A stretch of 64,000 bases of DNA from G958296245 sp965262055. Its GTDB lineage: Bacteria > Chloroflexota > Dehalococcoidia > Lucifugimonadales > G958296245. The stretch's first letter is position 1. Every line of letters starts with the position of its first letter. The notes beneath the pieces are model-generated. The model saw only the letters and a program-made list of their open reading frames with translations. It did not search any database and had not been told where the DNA came from. The stretch lies in assembly GCA_965262055.1 (NCBI GenBank), contig CBDHEI010000002.1:3410001-3474000 (forward strand), in the 5' to 3' direction. Shown here piece by piece: positions 46,896-56,028 of this stretch. The position numbers and the translations under genes are program-made.

Positions 46896-46978
46896 ACATA
46901 GTTCCTGATCACGGGTTGTCGATGGCCAGCATAAGCGTCCTCCCTAACTGTCCAGCAAGAATGATGCTCCTATAGATG

Positions 46979-47885
46979 TCAAGCCGCGCGTGCGATTATC
47001 TCGGCCGAGTCCTGGAGGGCCGAGAAGACTTCGCGAGCGACATAGCGTTTGAGGCAGCGTATCACCTCAGTCTTGCTCATTCCCTCGGTGGTGCGCCGCC
47101 GCATGTATGCGTTGGTCCGGCGATCATGGCGGAGTCTGACCACAACGATGCGATAGAGAGCCGCATTGGCCTGACGATCCCCACCTCGGTTGAGCCGATG
47201 GCGGTTGGTCTTGCCGGAGGAAGCAGGTATGGGACTTACACCGCACAGTGAGGCGAACGCGGCCTCGGACTGGAAGCGTTCAGGGTTACTCCCTGCAGCG
47301 ATCAGGAGGTTGGCCGCCGAGTCGGGTCCTATGCCGAAGATACCGACCAGGGCTGGCGCGGCTGTCCGGGTGAGTCGATCGAGCTCGGCCTCCAGGTCGC
47401 GGACCTCCTCGCTGAGCTGACGGTAGCGGCGGGCAAGGGAGCGCAGGGTGTACCTAGCCGCTGCCAGGGGACCGTCCAGACGACCTGTACGGAAGCTCTT
47501 GCAACGCGTGACTAGGGCACCGGCAGCGAGACCATCGAGCGTTTCGCGAAGCTCGGCCGGGGCCGTGACAACCAGAGCCTTCATCTGGTTGATGGCCTGG
47601 GTGCGAGCCTTGACAGCCGAGTCCTTGGTGCTCTTGAACATACGGATCATTTCGACTTCACCCTCACCTGACTTGGGAGTGGCATCGGCTACACCGGCAA
47701 GCACGGCGCGCGCTGCCATCTCCGCATCAGTGGGATCGCTTTTCCCCTTCCGATAGCGGGTTGATCGGGCCGGTTGACCTCCACTACGGTATAGCCCCTA
47801 CTGGTCAGGAAGCGGGCGACTCCGGCACCGTAGGAACCGGTGCCTTCAATCCCGAAGGCATGAATCTCTCCCAGGCCCCGGCCGC
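46979..47885 (-). pseudogene. IS110-family transposase, 5'-truncated and frameshifted
   Basis: IS110 enzymes have an N-terminal RuvC-like DEDD domain and a C-terminal serine-bearing domain. Here the N-terminal part reads EIHAFGIEGTGSYGAGVARFLTSRGYTVVEVNRPD, then loses one base near 47755 before RKGKSDPTDAEMAARAVLAG. The C-terminal part is intact: LVGIFGIGPDSAANLLIAAGSNPERFQSEAAFASLCGVSPIPASSGKTNRHRLNRGG. Everything before the HAFG motif is missing, joined to unrelated DNA near 47885. The left end, where IS110 elements encode their bridge RNA, is therefore gone and the element should be immobile. Confidence 0.82.
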
Positions 47886-48111
47886 CATGGACCGCGCGAT
47901 CGAGGCGGCGTTCCGGCTGGGGTTCGGCAACGCGTTGGCCGAGGTGGACGGTGACCTACACCCGTTCGGCCACGGGCGTAGGCGGCGGGGTTGTGCGCAT
48001 GCGCGGTATTGGCGAACGCGACGGCCAAGTTTCAGGACGGCCGCTACCCCTGGGCTGCGCCGCCGACTGTCGAGACTCTGGAAGCCGTCCAGAAACACAA
48101 GGAGCGTGGCA

Positions 48112-48528
48112 ATGATAGACGCGGTGTCTGAGACGGCAAAGTGTCAGATGGATTGCTGCAAGAGTCTGGCAGAGTGGTACGCGTATGTGGCCGCACTGGA
48201 CATCGACGCCGTGCGAGCCGGGTATGGGCTTGCCGAGCGTAAGCCTTACCGGACACGCGATCCGGTAGTCGAGTACGGGCTTTCGCTCGGCAAGGTGGTG
48301 TTCTGTGTTGAGCGTGGGGGTGTCGCGGTCTACTCCCCGCTTTCGGCCCGTGAGTATGCGAACTACCACGGGCTGGAGATCCGCTTCGCCAAGTGCCAGA
48401 TGGTGGTCACGCAACTGGCGGATATGAAGAGGTGGGACCTTACGAACGACGAGATGGCTGAAGTGTTGCAGAGCTCAGGGCTCCTTGATGGCCTCGATGA
48501 CCTCTCGCCGGAAAGGCCGGCGGAGTGA
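48112..48528 (+). CDS. Hypothetical protein, possibly phage-derived
   Basis: A 138-residue soluble protein starting at ATG 48112 with AAGGAG upstream: MIDAVSETAKCQMDCCKSLAEWYAYVAA, then VVEYGLSLGKVVFCVERGGVAVYSPLSAREYANYHGLEIRFAKCQMVV and WDLTNDEMAEVLQSSGLL. I do not recognise it. The frame is open upstream to 47761, but that part has no homology and crosses the IS110 remnant. The stop overlaps the GTG of the next small gene, as in compact phage operons. Several Cys residues are present but not in a clear zinc pattern. Confidence 0.55.
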   Translation: MIDAVSETAKCQMDCCKSLAEWYAYVAALDIDAVRAGYGLAERKPYRTRDPVVEYGLSLGKVVFCVERGGVAVYSPLSAREYANYHGLEIRFAKCQMVVTQLADMKRWDLTNDEMAEVLQSSGLLDGLDDLSPERPAE

Positions 48529-48734
48529 CAGGCGCGAAGGCTCGAAGGGTCCTGTGCGTTGTCTGCCGCTGCCGCATCTCAGAGGCCAGACGGCAGAGGT
48601 TCCCCACGGCGATCACCTGCTCGTCGGGGTGCAGCCGGTATCACCGCAAGGAGCTCAGCCGCCGCACGAGCCGCCGTCACTACCTACGGCATCACCGGCG
48701 CCGCCGACTCGGAGGGTTCGCCGTCCCAAGGTAG
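48525..48734 (+). CDS. Small zinc-ribbon-like protein
   Basis: A 69-residue basic protein with CVVCRC near residue 11 and TCSSGCSRYHRKELSRR near 31, a pair of Cys knuckles (CxxC ... CxxxC) of the zinc-ribbon type, then an Arg-rich tail. The GTG at 48525 overlaps the TGA of the preceding gene. Such proteins often occur in phage replication or regulation clusters; the function is unknown. Confidence 0.5.
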   Translation: MTGAKARRVLCVVCRCRISEARRQRFPTAITCSSGCSRYHRKELSRRTSRRHYLRHHRRRRLGGFAVPR

Positions 48735-48928
48735 CCCCCCCCAGGGGCCATCGGCGTGGTGTCAGGAAATATCTCTCTAATATATATAATATCCTCGCTC
48801 TTAGGGTCATGGACCAACCATTCGTAGCTGGAAGCCATCCATAAGATAGACCCATGCGCACGATATGCGCACATGTGGGGAGAGGTAAGATAGACCCTAG
48901 ATAGACCACGAACTGGAGGGGATTCGCC

Positions 48929-49172
48929 ATGAGGAGACGACGGCTATCAGCAGGGGAAGTCAGCGATATGAGGAGGTTCTTCGACGCCGGACACCCGATC
49001 ACAGACCTGATGCGGAAGTACAACGTCCACCGTGAAAGTCGCGAGTAGGATCTGTAACCGCAAGACCTATGTGGACGTGCCGGACAACGTGGAACTGATT
49101 GCGCCGGCACCCGTCCCGGTTAAAGGTCTTGTGGAGACTATCAAGCGGTCGCGACCCGGAATGAGACGCTAG
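48929..49172 (+). pseudogene. Small helix-turn-helix protein with a frameshift
   Basis: ATG 48929 with GGAGGGG upstream: RRRRLSAGEVSDMRRFFDAGHPITDLMRKYNVH, a helix-turn-helix opening. The frame then stops after RESRE at 49049; the +1 frame continues VASRICNRKTYVDVPDNVELIAPAPVPVKGL to TAG at 49172. One indel near 49030 explains this. Restored, it would be about 80 residues, like short phage DNA-binding proteins. Confidence 0.5.
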
Positions 49173-49681
49173 GTAGATGTCGGGCGGCGGGTCGGGCTCC
49201 CTGTAACCAATGGCCTCCGTCCGGATGCCCTGCAGATCCGTCTCTCGGGGGGGGGAGCGGCGTTGACCCCAAGCTCGTTGATCTGTTCAAGAGCGGCCCT
49301 GGCAAACTGAGGAACCCCACAAAGCGGTGGTAACGGGCCTTGACCATGCCTCTGGGGGGCTCTGCACCCCTTCCACCACGTCCTACCCCCCGCCTTGGCG
49401 CGGCGCGACGGGGTTGCGCCTTTGTCGCTACCCCCCAGCGCGGCACACTTCGAGGACGGAGACGCGCTGAGGGGTTAGAGCCACGTCAACCGGAAGACTC
49501 AGCCGTTGGCCCGCCGCCGCTTTCCATCCCCAGCAAGGGTGAACACGCCCGGTCCGTGGGACGGATTGTGGTAACGGCGCGGGCCGACGGCATCCACAGC
49601 TAGGCGGTTCGACCCCCACGCGTCCACCGACGCCGTCGTCGCTCCCCGAGAACACCTCTCATGGATTAGCGGGAAACTCGG
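49173..49681. other. Region containing a diverged repeat shared with 51890-52038
   Basis: No confirmed gene. The part 49325-49455 resembles 51885-52038. On the minus strand both open frames share GVA, PRRAA, GVGR and MVKAR with only a three-base length difference. Confidence 0.4.
49325..49455 (-). repeat. Diverged repeat, copy A, possibly coding on the minus strand
   Basis: Shares GGGCCTTGACCATG, CGCGACGGGGTT and CGCTACCCCCC with copy B at 51885-52038. The minus-strand reading keeps MVKAR, GVGR and PRRAA in both copies. Confidence 0.45.
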
Positions 49682-49843
49682 CTAGGAGCTGTGCTTTTCC
49701 ATCAGCGCTACCCATTGAGGCTCTATCGAGATCACGCCATCTTTGCCTTGAACGGGGCGATATCCCTTTTCGCCCAGCTCGGCGAGCTTCTTCAGAAAGA
49801 CTTGTGGATCGTCGGCAGTGACCAACTCGAAGCAATACTTCAC
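49682..49843 (-). CDS. Small hypothetical protein (DUF1737/DUF4177-like pattern)
   Basis: A 53-residue protein from GTG 49843-49841: VKYCFELVTADDPQVFLKKLAELGEKGYRPVQGKDG, then ISIEPQWVALMEKH. The order strand, 'TADDP' turn, helix ending in 'LGEKGYRPV', then strands resembles the small DUF1737/DUF4177-type fold. The frame is open upstream to 49921, but GGGGAGGG precedes the GTG I chose. It stands alone beside IS1380 copy 6. Function unknown. Confidence 0.5.
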   Translation of the reverse strand: MKYCFELVTADDPQVFLKKLAELGEKGYRPVQGKDGVISIEPQWVALMEKHSS

Positions 49844-50097
49844 CACTTTACGTACCCTCCCCTGGGTTCGGATTTTCGGGAACGCCCTCAGCTTACCGAG
49901 GGGTCCCCCGAGCGTCAACACGCGTATTTGCGCCCTAGCTTAAGCAGAACACCTGTCGGGGACTTTTGCACTTCCCTCTTCCGACGGAGCTGGTAGGGCC
50001 GGACACGGGCGGATGTGTGACCTAGTAACACGTCGGCGGGCTCAGGCGGCCCGGGGGACTTCTGGGCCGGCATAGCGTCGTGTCCCAAGAGGTTTAC

Positions 50098-51845
50098 CCG
50101 GGATTTCCCATATTGGGAGTCTTCAGGCTCAAGGGGCAGCCCAAACGAGATGTTAGCATCATAGTCAGGTCCTGCAAGGCCAGTCAATCGCCGGTCTATC
50201 CGATAAGAGATGCGTTTGCAGTCGTAGAGCACCCTTCTTGTCCGTCTTCATCGTCCTCGTGTCCCCTGCCAGTGGGGTGAAAGCGCATTGAAGACAAGGC
50301 GACTCCCTGGAGCGCTCTCCCCCTCTTGGCAAGATCGTGGTTGTACCCTCCCTCAGCTTGGCGCCGGCGATAACCGGCCGATACGATCCAACACTCCCTG
50401 GAACAACCGTCGAGGAACCGACATCTCGGATAACTGAAAGATCAACCACCGGGAGTGCCGCACCAGACGGCCTCCCATCTTGATCAGCTTGACCTGCACG
50501 CTCCGCAGCGACCAGTGCTTGACCGCCTTGGGCAGACACAGCCGGCGAAGGAAGTTCCCAAGGTTGTACGCCAGGACGAACAGAGATAGACGCACCCGGT
50601 TGGCCACGAACCGATGGCACGACAGCCGAGTCCAGTTCAGCGCGTACTTCCCCTCCTTGATCCACTGCTCGGCTGTCCCGCGACCATTGTAGAATCGCAC
50701 CACTCCTTCGGGGCCAGCCGTCATGCTCGTGACTATGAAGCCCACCCGGGGGAATAGCTCTCCCCTATGCCACTCCACCTTGGCCACCACCCGCCGAGCC
50801 CGGTCCCAACTCCCGGCACGATACCAGAAGTCGTCGTATAGGATCACTGGACGCTTCGGCGGCCTCCCCACAGGCCTCCTGAGCAGAGGGGCGATCTCCC
50901 GTTGCAGCACCTCGTTGCCGGGGAGTCTTATAGCGTAAAGGACGTGCCGCTCCTCGAGGTACTCATAGATGTCCGGCTTGGCGAATGCGGCATCGGCACG
51001 AAAGTACCGCCGCACTCCTGTCGCCCCGTAGCGGGACAGGATCGGATCCAATACATCACGCCACCTGTGCGCGCTATGTACGTTCCCCGCACGGAGCATC
51101 GCCCCCTCGCAGTCACCGAACTGGTTGAACACGAACAAAGGGTGATAGCACGTGCTCCCAAAGTGACCGTTGTACGACGCTCCCTCCTGTCCTCCATGTA
51201 CCGGACTCTCCGAACTGTCCATGTCCAAGATCACCCGCCGGTGCGCTGTGTGCGTCATCGCCCGGTCCACCCACGTAGCGTTCACTCGGCCCAACCCTTC
51301 CACGTTGCCGTCTTGGGTAAGCACCTCGGTCTCGAACCGGCTGATGGTGTTGGTGCTGGCGGCCGGTCTCTCAGGACCACCTCGCCGTCCAACGACTACC
51401 CGCATCGTCGGGTCCTGGGCCAACCGTTCAGCGTCGTTGGTATCCTCGTAGCCCGCCAGACGACTGTACACAGACTGCCTGAGAAGGCCCACCAATCGGT
51501 GCTGCACGTTACGACCGCCACGGCTCTCCTGCAGACACTCATTCGCCGTCTCCGTCAGCCCCAGTGCATCGTCCAACTCGCGGCAGGCCAGCAGCCCAGC
51601 GTCCGAGGTGATGGTAGCGCCGCGAAACTCCAACCGTACACGTCGGTCGAAACGGAGCGTGGCGCGGGGGTTGGTGCTTTCACCCATTGGGTGCCTCCAG
51701 AGTGGGTACGTTATCAAGATCTAAAGTAGTCGCTCACGACCAGTCTAGCACTCATGATAACCACTGTGCTCTGCTATTCGGCTACATCGGGTATCGCTGT
51801 TGCTGATTACGGCAAGCCCTGCAGGGTTGATATGGGAAATGTGGG
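50098..51845 (-). mobile_element. IS1380-family insertion sequence, copy 6, with 4-base target duplication
   Basis: 1748 bases. TTAC flanks both ends (50094-50097 and 51846-51849). Almost identical to copy 1. Confidence 0.92.
50353..51717 (-). CDS. IS1380-family transposase, copy 6
   Basis: Intact 454-residue DDE transposase with the copy 1 variant set (NPRATLRF, NTISRFE, GGQEG, SEMSV) but VYSRLAG and TSMTAGP. Catalytic motifs complete. Confidence 0.95.
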   Translation of the reverse strand: MITYPLWRHPMGESTNPRATLRFDRRVRLEFRGATITSDAGLLACRELDDALGLTETANECLQESRGGRNVQHRLVGLLRQSVYSRLAGYEDTNDAERLAQDPTMRVVVGRRGGPERPAASTNTISRFETEVLTQDGNVEGLGRVNATWVDRAMTHTAHRRVILDMDSSESPVHGGQEGASYNGHFGSTCYHPLFVFNQFGDCEGAMLRAGNVHSAHRWRDVLDPILSRYGATGVRRYFRADAAFAKPDIYEYLEERHVLYAIRLPGNEVLQREIAPLLRRPVGRPPKRPVILYDDFWYRAGSWDRARRVVAKVEWHRGELFPRVGFIVTSMTAGPEGVVRFYNGRGTAEQWIKEGKYALNWTRLSCHRFVANRVRLSLFVLAYNLGNFLRRLCLPKAVKHWSLRSVQVKLIKMGGRLVRHSRWLIFQLSEMSVPRRLFQGVLDRIGRLSPAPS

Positions 51846-51884
51846 TTACACCGTTTGCACAAGATGCGGGCAACACATGCCGGA

Positions 51885-52038
51885 GCCCCGTAGAGCCGTG
51901 GTAACGACGGGCCTTGACCATGAATGAGGGGGCGTCTGCGAGCCTTCCCTCACGCCCTACCCCTGCCAGCGCCGCAGCGCGACGGGGTTTCGCCGCACTC
52001 GCTACCCCCCTGCCCGCCTGTGCAGCGCGTCCCACTTC
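51885..52038 (-). repeat. Diverged repeat, copy B
   Basis: Counterpart of 49325-49455. It ends at CACTTC (52033-52038), the presumed target site of the ISNCY-type element that follows. Confidence 0.45.
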
Positions 52039-53681
52039 GTGTCGACGCTCAGCGATTATGTCCGCTTAAGTGTCAAGGGAAAATGTCCTCTAAGTAGATT
52101 GCCATGCTAGCAGATTAAGGCACTGCCGACGTTGCGCGGGCGGGCGACATGGGTGGGCTTTCGGCATCGATGTACTTCCTCACGGTGTCTCTGTGTATGC
52201 TCAGTTCCCGGGCGATCCCACGGATGGACAGCCCCTTGCGCTTCGCCTTCTGGACCGCCTTCCATCTCGCCGTCTGAAGTGGGGTGGGCTTTCTGGATCG
52301 CGGAGTCGCAGTCCTGCGAACTCTTGCGGCGCCGTTGTGGTCGGCATCGTCGCGGAGTCTGTCCACTACGAGCATTGTGCCCATTGACGCCACCGCGTCC
52401 TCCGACCTCCTGGTGACACCGTTGGTGTAGCGGCTGGGACCAGCCGTGTGCACGGTCCGCGTGTCGAAGCTGCGCAGGACACTGGGCCGTGGAGGTGCTT
52501 GCTGGGAGGCGACGGTACGCCCTTCGTGTTGCACTGCCAGTCGGCCGTCCAGCCCCTCGAGTACTTCCACCACCGACCCGGCATAGCTCGGCCGAGACTT
52601 GTCGGGAAGCAACTGCAGGGTGCGCCAGCGGTATTTCACCGTGTTGTCCCTGCCAACCCTGCGCCTGTACTTCAGGCATAGGACTGTGTCCAGGCACATC
52701 CCCGGGTCTGGGACCCGATACGCGGTGTCTGCGTTCTCCGGCGGCACACGAAAGCGTTCATTGAAGCGGGGCAGGAAGTCGTTGAGCACGCGGTTGGCGT
52801 CTTCGATGGTGGTCGCGCCTGCGAGTCTCATCTCCGTGACCAATCTGTCCTGGAGCGTGCCCGCGGTGCGTTCCACGCGGCCTTTGGCTTGTGGAGACCG
52901 TGCGAATATCAGCTGTACGCCGATCTCACCCATAGCGCGCGAGAACTGGGTGGGAGCGGCGGCGGTCTCCGACGGCGGCGTGTGCTTGAAGACGCCATGG
53001 CGGTCTGAATAGAGTGCGAGCGGTATGCCGTAGCTCCGTATCAGATCCCGCATCAGCAGTAAGTAGCTGCGGGTGTTCTCCTGCTCGCAGAACAGGGCAT
53101 TGACGACACAGCCAGTAGCGTCGTCGACCGCCAGCAGTAGCGTGAACTGGGGGCCATCTTCTCCCAGCCATCTGTGGTAGCTGCCGTCGATCTGTATCAG
53201 CATTCCCTCGCGAGTCATCCGCTGCCGTCGAACACGATGCTTCGGCGGCCTGCGACGGCGAGGACTGTTCATACCGGCGTCAGTCAGTATCTTGCGCAAC
53301 GTGTTACGACCGATGTCTATGCCCTCTCGCTCCCTCAGCAACTCGCTCAGGTGCGTGTGGTTGACTCCCGCGTATCGGGTCCGCGCCAGGACCACCACGT
53401 CGGTCGCCAACGGGTCCGATGTAGCGTTGGCCGGTCTGCGACCTCGATTGCCGTGAGCGAGTGCGGCTGCTCCCTCCTCACGGTAGGCCGCCAGAATACG
53501 CCTGGTGTGGCGCGCGCTCACTCCCATCAAAGTCGCTGCCTGCTCCGTGGTCATATGGTCCGCCATCAAACTGTTGAGAACCTGAAGCCTTGTCTGCTCT
53601 CTCTGCGTCAATGTCACATGCTCCTTCATGCGGACATTTTCGCTTGACAGTTAGCGAGGACATAATCGCTGAGCAGTTACA
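52039..53681 (-). mobile_element. ISNCY-type insertion sequence A (intact)
   Basis: The ends share a 17-base perfect inverted repeat, GCTCAGCGATTATGTCC (52047-52063 and complement 53658-53674), plus an inner GTCAAG.GAAAATGTCC match. CACTTC occurs directly outside both presumed ends (52033-52038 and 53682-53687), a probable 6-base target duplication. Terminal bases are TGT...ACA, give or take one base. Confidence 0.8.
52115..53629 (-). CDS. ISNCY-type transposase, intact
   Basis: A 504-residue transposase. N-terminal helix-turn-helix: QVLNSLMADHMTTEQAATLMGVSARHTRRI. DDE core: QIDGSYHRWLGEDGP (first Asp, near residue 148), LALYSDRHGVFKH (second Asp, near 207), SPQAKGRVERTAGTLQDR (Glu, near 253). 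A C-terminal Mu-transposase-like beta region (KYRWRTLQLLPDKSRPSY) follows, then a second helix-turn-helix, RKGLSIRGIARELSIHRDTVRKYIDAE, of a kind more usual in other IS families. The start ATG 53629 lies within the right end of the element. Intact, so it may act in trans on the broken copy at 15277-16956. Confidence 0.88.
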   Translation of the reverse strand: MKEHVTLTQREQTRLQVLNSLMADHMTTEQAATLMGVSARHTRRILAAYREEGAAALAHGNRGRRPANATSDPLATDVVVLARTRYAGVNHTHLSELLREREGIDIGRNTLRKILTDAGMNSPRRRRPPKHRVRRQRMTREGMLIQIDGSYHRWLGEDGPQFTLLLAVDDATGCVVNALFCEQENTRSYLLLMRDLIRSYGIPLALYSDRHGVFKHTPPSETAAAPTQFSRAMGEIGVQLIFARSPQAKGRVERTAGTLQDRLVTEMRLAGATTIEDANRVLNDFLPRFNERFRVPPENADTAYRVPDPGMCLDTVLCLKYRRRVGRDNTVKYRWRTLQLLPDKSRPSYAGSVVEVLEGLDGRLAVQHEGRTVASQQAPPRPSVLRSFDTRTVHTAGPSRYTNGVTRRSEDAVASMGTMLVVDRLRDDADHNGAARVRRTATPRSRKPTPLQTARWKAVQKAKRKGLSIRGIARELSIHRDTVRKYIDAESPPMSPARATSAVP

Positions 53682-53956
53682 CACTTCCTTCCGGTAAATC
53701 GCGCCACTTCACCGCTTTCTATGCGCAGAGTCTACGTCACCGCCATATCTGATTCTCAGGCCCTGCCGACGCCTAGGTGGCCCACTTTCAGTTATTTGGG
53801 GACGCCGAAGCTGGGGCTGTCAGACTTCTGGGCAGACTCGGACACGGAACCCCCGACTCACGGTCCCACCGCGTAGCGGGCGGGGCGCGATCTACGCCCC
53901 CATGTCAATGATCAAGAGCTAGGTACCGGTAGATCGAGAAATAATCAGGACCTATG
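53682..53956. other. Short non-coding stretch between two IS elements
   Basis: 275 bases without a gene. The last 16 bases before copy 7, read on the opposite strand, resemble the right flank of copy 5. Confidence 0.4.
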
Positions 53957-55702
53957 CCCACATTTCCCATATCAACCCTGCAGGGCTTGCCGTAATCAGC
54001 AACGGAACTACCCGATGTAGCCGCATAGCAGAGCACAGTGGTTATCATGAGTGCTAGACTGGTCGTGATAGACTGCTTTAGATCTTGATAACGTACCCAC
54101 TCTGGAGGCACCCAATGGGTGAAAGCACAAACCTCCGCGGCAAGCTCCGTTTCGACCGACGTATACGATTGGAATTCCACGGCGCTACCATCACCTCAGA
54201 TGCCGGACTGCTGGCCTGTCGCGAGCTGGATGATGCGCTGGGACTGACGGAGACGACGAATGAGTGTCTGCAGGAGAGTCGGGGCGGTCGCAACGTGCAG
54301 CACCGATTGGTGGGCCTTCTCAGGCAGTCGGTGTACAGTCGTCTGGCGGGCTACGAGGATACCAACGACGCTGAACGGCTGGCCCAGGACCCGACGATGC
54401 GGATCATCGTTGGACGGCGAGGTGGTCCTGAGAGACCGGCCGCCAGCACCAACACCATGAGCCGGTTCGAGACCGAGGTGCTCACCCAAGACGGCAACGT
54501 GGAAGGGTTGGGCCGACTGAACGCTAAGTGGGTGGATGGAGCTATGTCCCGCACGCCGCACCGGCGGGTGATCTTGGACATGGACAGTTCGGAGAGTCCG
54601 GTACATGGAGAACAGGAGGGAGCATCGTACAACGGTCACTTTGGGAGCACGTGCTATCACCCATTGTTCGTGTTCAACCAGTTCGGGGACTGCGAGGGGG
54701 CCATGCTCCGTGCGGGCAACGTACATAGCGCGCACAGGTGGCGTGATGTATTGGATCCGATCCTGTCGCGTTACGGGGCGACAGGAGTGCGACGGTACTT
54801 TCGCGCCGATGCCGCATTCGCCAAGCCGGACATCTATGAGTACCTCGAGGAGCGGCAGGTACTTTACGCTATAAGACTCCCCGGCAACGAGGTGCTGCAA
54901 CGGGAGATCGCCCCTCTGCTCAGGAGGCCGGTGGGGAGGCCGCCGAAGCGTCCAGTGATCCTATACGACGACTTTTGGTATCGTGCCGGGAGCTGGAACC
55001 GTGCTCGGCGAGTGGTGGCCAAGGTGGAATGGCACAGGGGAGAGCTGTTCCCTCGGGTGGGCTTCATCGTCACGAACATGTCGGCTGGCCCGGAAGGGGT
55101 AGTGCATTTCTACAATGGTCGTGGGACAGCCGAGCAGTGGATCAAAGAGGGCAAGTACGCCCTGAACTGGACTCGGCTGTCGTGCCATCGGTTCGTGGCC
55201 AACCGGGTGCGTCTGTCTCTGTTCGTCCTGGCGTACAACCTTGGGAACTTCCTGCGCCGGTTATGTCTGCCCAAGGCGGTCAAGCACTGGTCGCTGCGGA
55301 GCGTGCAGGTCAAGCTGATCAAGATGGGAGGCCGTCTGGTGCGGCACTCCCGGCGATTGATCTTTCAGTTATCCGAGGTGTCGGTTCCTCGACGGTTGTT
55401 CCAGGGAGTGTTGGATCGTATCGGCCGGTTATCGCCGGCGCCAAGCTGAGGGAGGGTACAACCACGATCTTGCCAAGAGGGAGAACGCTCCAGGGAGTCG
55501 CCTTGTCTTCAATGCGCTTTCACCCCACTGGCAGGGGACACGAGGACGATGAAGACGGACAAGAAGGGTGCTCTACGACTGCAAACGCATCTCTTATTGG
55601 ATAGACCGGCGATTGACTGGCCTTGCAGGACCTGACTATGCTGCCACTATCTCGTTTGGGCTGCCCCTTGAGCCTGAAGACTCCCAATATGGGGAATGTC
55701 GG
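53957..55702 (+). mobile_element. IS1380-family insertion sequence, copy 7 (opposite orientation)
   Basis: 1746 bases, the only copy on the plus strand. The downstream end is the CCGACATTCCCC subtype of copy 4. Flanks CTATG and GTTCC do not match. Confidence 0.9.
54085..55449 (+). CDS. IS1380-family transposase, copy 7 (mosaic)
   Basis: Intact 454-residue DDE transposase. The N-terminal third has copy 2/5 residues (NLR, TTNECLQ, RIIVGRR), the middle has EGAMLRAGN as in copies 1/6, and the C-terminal half has copy 4 residues (EERQVLYA, SWNRARR, TNMSAGPEGVVHF, HSRRLIFQ). Confidence 0.95.
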   Translation: MITYPLWRHPMGESTNLRGKLRFDRRIRLEFHGATITSDAGLLACRELDDALGLTETTNECLQESRGGRNVQHRLVGLLRQSVYSRLAGYEDTNDAERLAQDPTMRIIVGRRGGPERPAASTNTMSRFETEVLTQDGNVEGLGRLNAKWVDGAMSRTPHRRVILDMDSSESPVHGEQEGASYNGHFGSTCYHPLFVFNQFGDCEGAMLRAGNVHSAHRWRDVLDPILSRYGATGVRRYFRADAAFAKPDIYEYLEERQVLYAIRLPGNEVLQREIAPLLRRPVGRPPKRPVILYDDFWYRAGSWNRARRVVAKVEWHRGELFPRVGFIVTNMSAGPEGVVHFYNGRGTAEQWIKEGKYALNWTRLSCHRFVANRVRLSLFVLAYNLGNFLRRLCLPKAVKHWSLRSVQVKLIKMGGRLVRHSRRLIFQLSEVSVPRRLFQGVLDRIGRLSPAPS

Positions 55703-56028
55703 GTTCCACTTTCATGGCCAGCCGCAAGCCGCGATCGCCTATCTGGAGATCGATCCGATCAGCGCGTTCTTGGAGCGCGTGAAGAACTCGCAGGGTTCGG
55801 AAGAGGAACGTCAGTACAAACAGCCTCCAGCGGGCCTGATTTGATTAGTGATGTTCGCTAGAGAACTTCCCGTGTCGAGCGCCCCCAACCCCCTCGGGCG
55901 GCCGTGCTGCTACCGGCGGCTTTGGCGATCCAAGCCGTGACGTGAGACGCCTAAGTCACACTTTACGAGCCTTGAACCCCTTGGTGAGCGTACGCGATAA
56001 TGCATCTAATCAAGCATCGGGGCGGAGC
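55703..56028. other. Region between IS1380 copy 7 and the integrase gene
   Basis: The plus strand carries the end of a frame (AIAYLEIDPISAFLERVKNSQGSEEERQYKQPPAGLI, stop near 55844) whose start was cut off by copy 7. It looks like a real C-terminus but I cannot name the protein. Confidence 0.4.
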
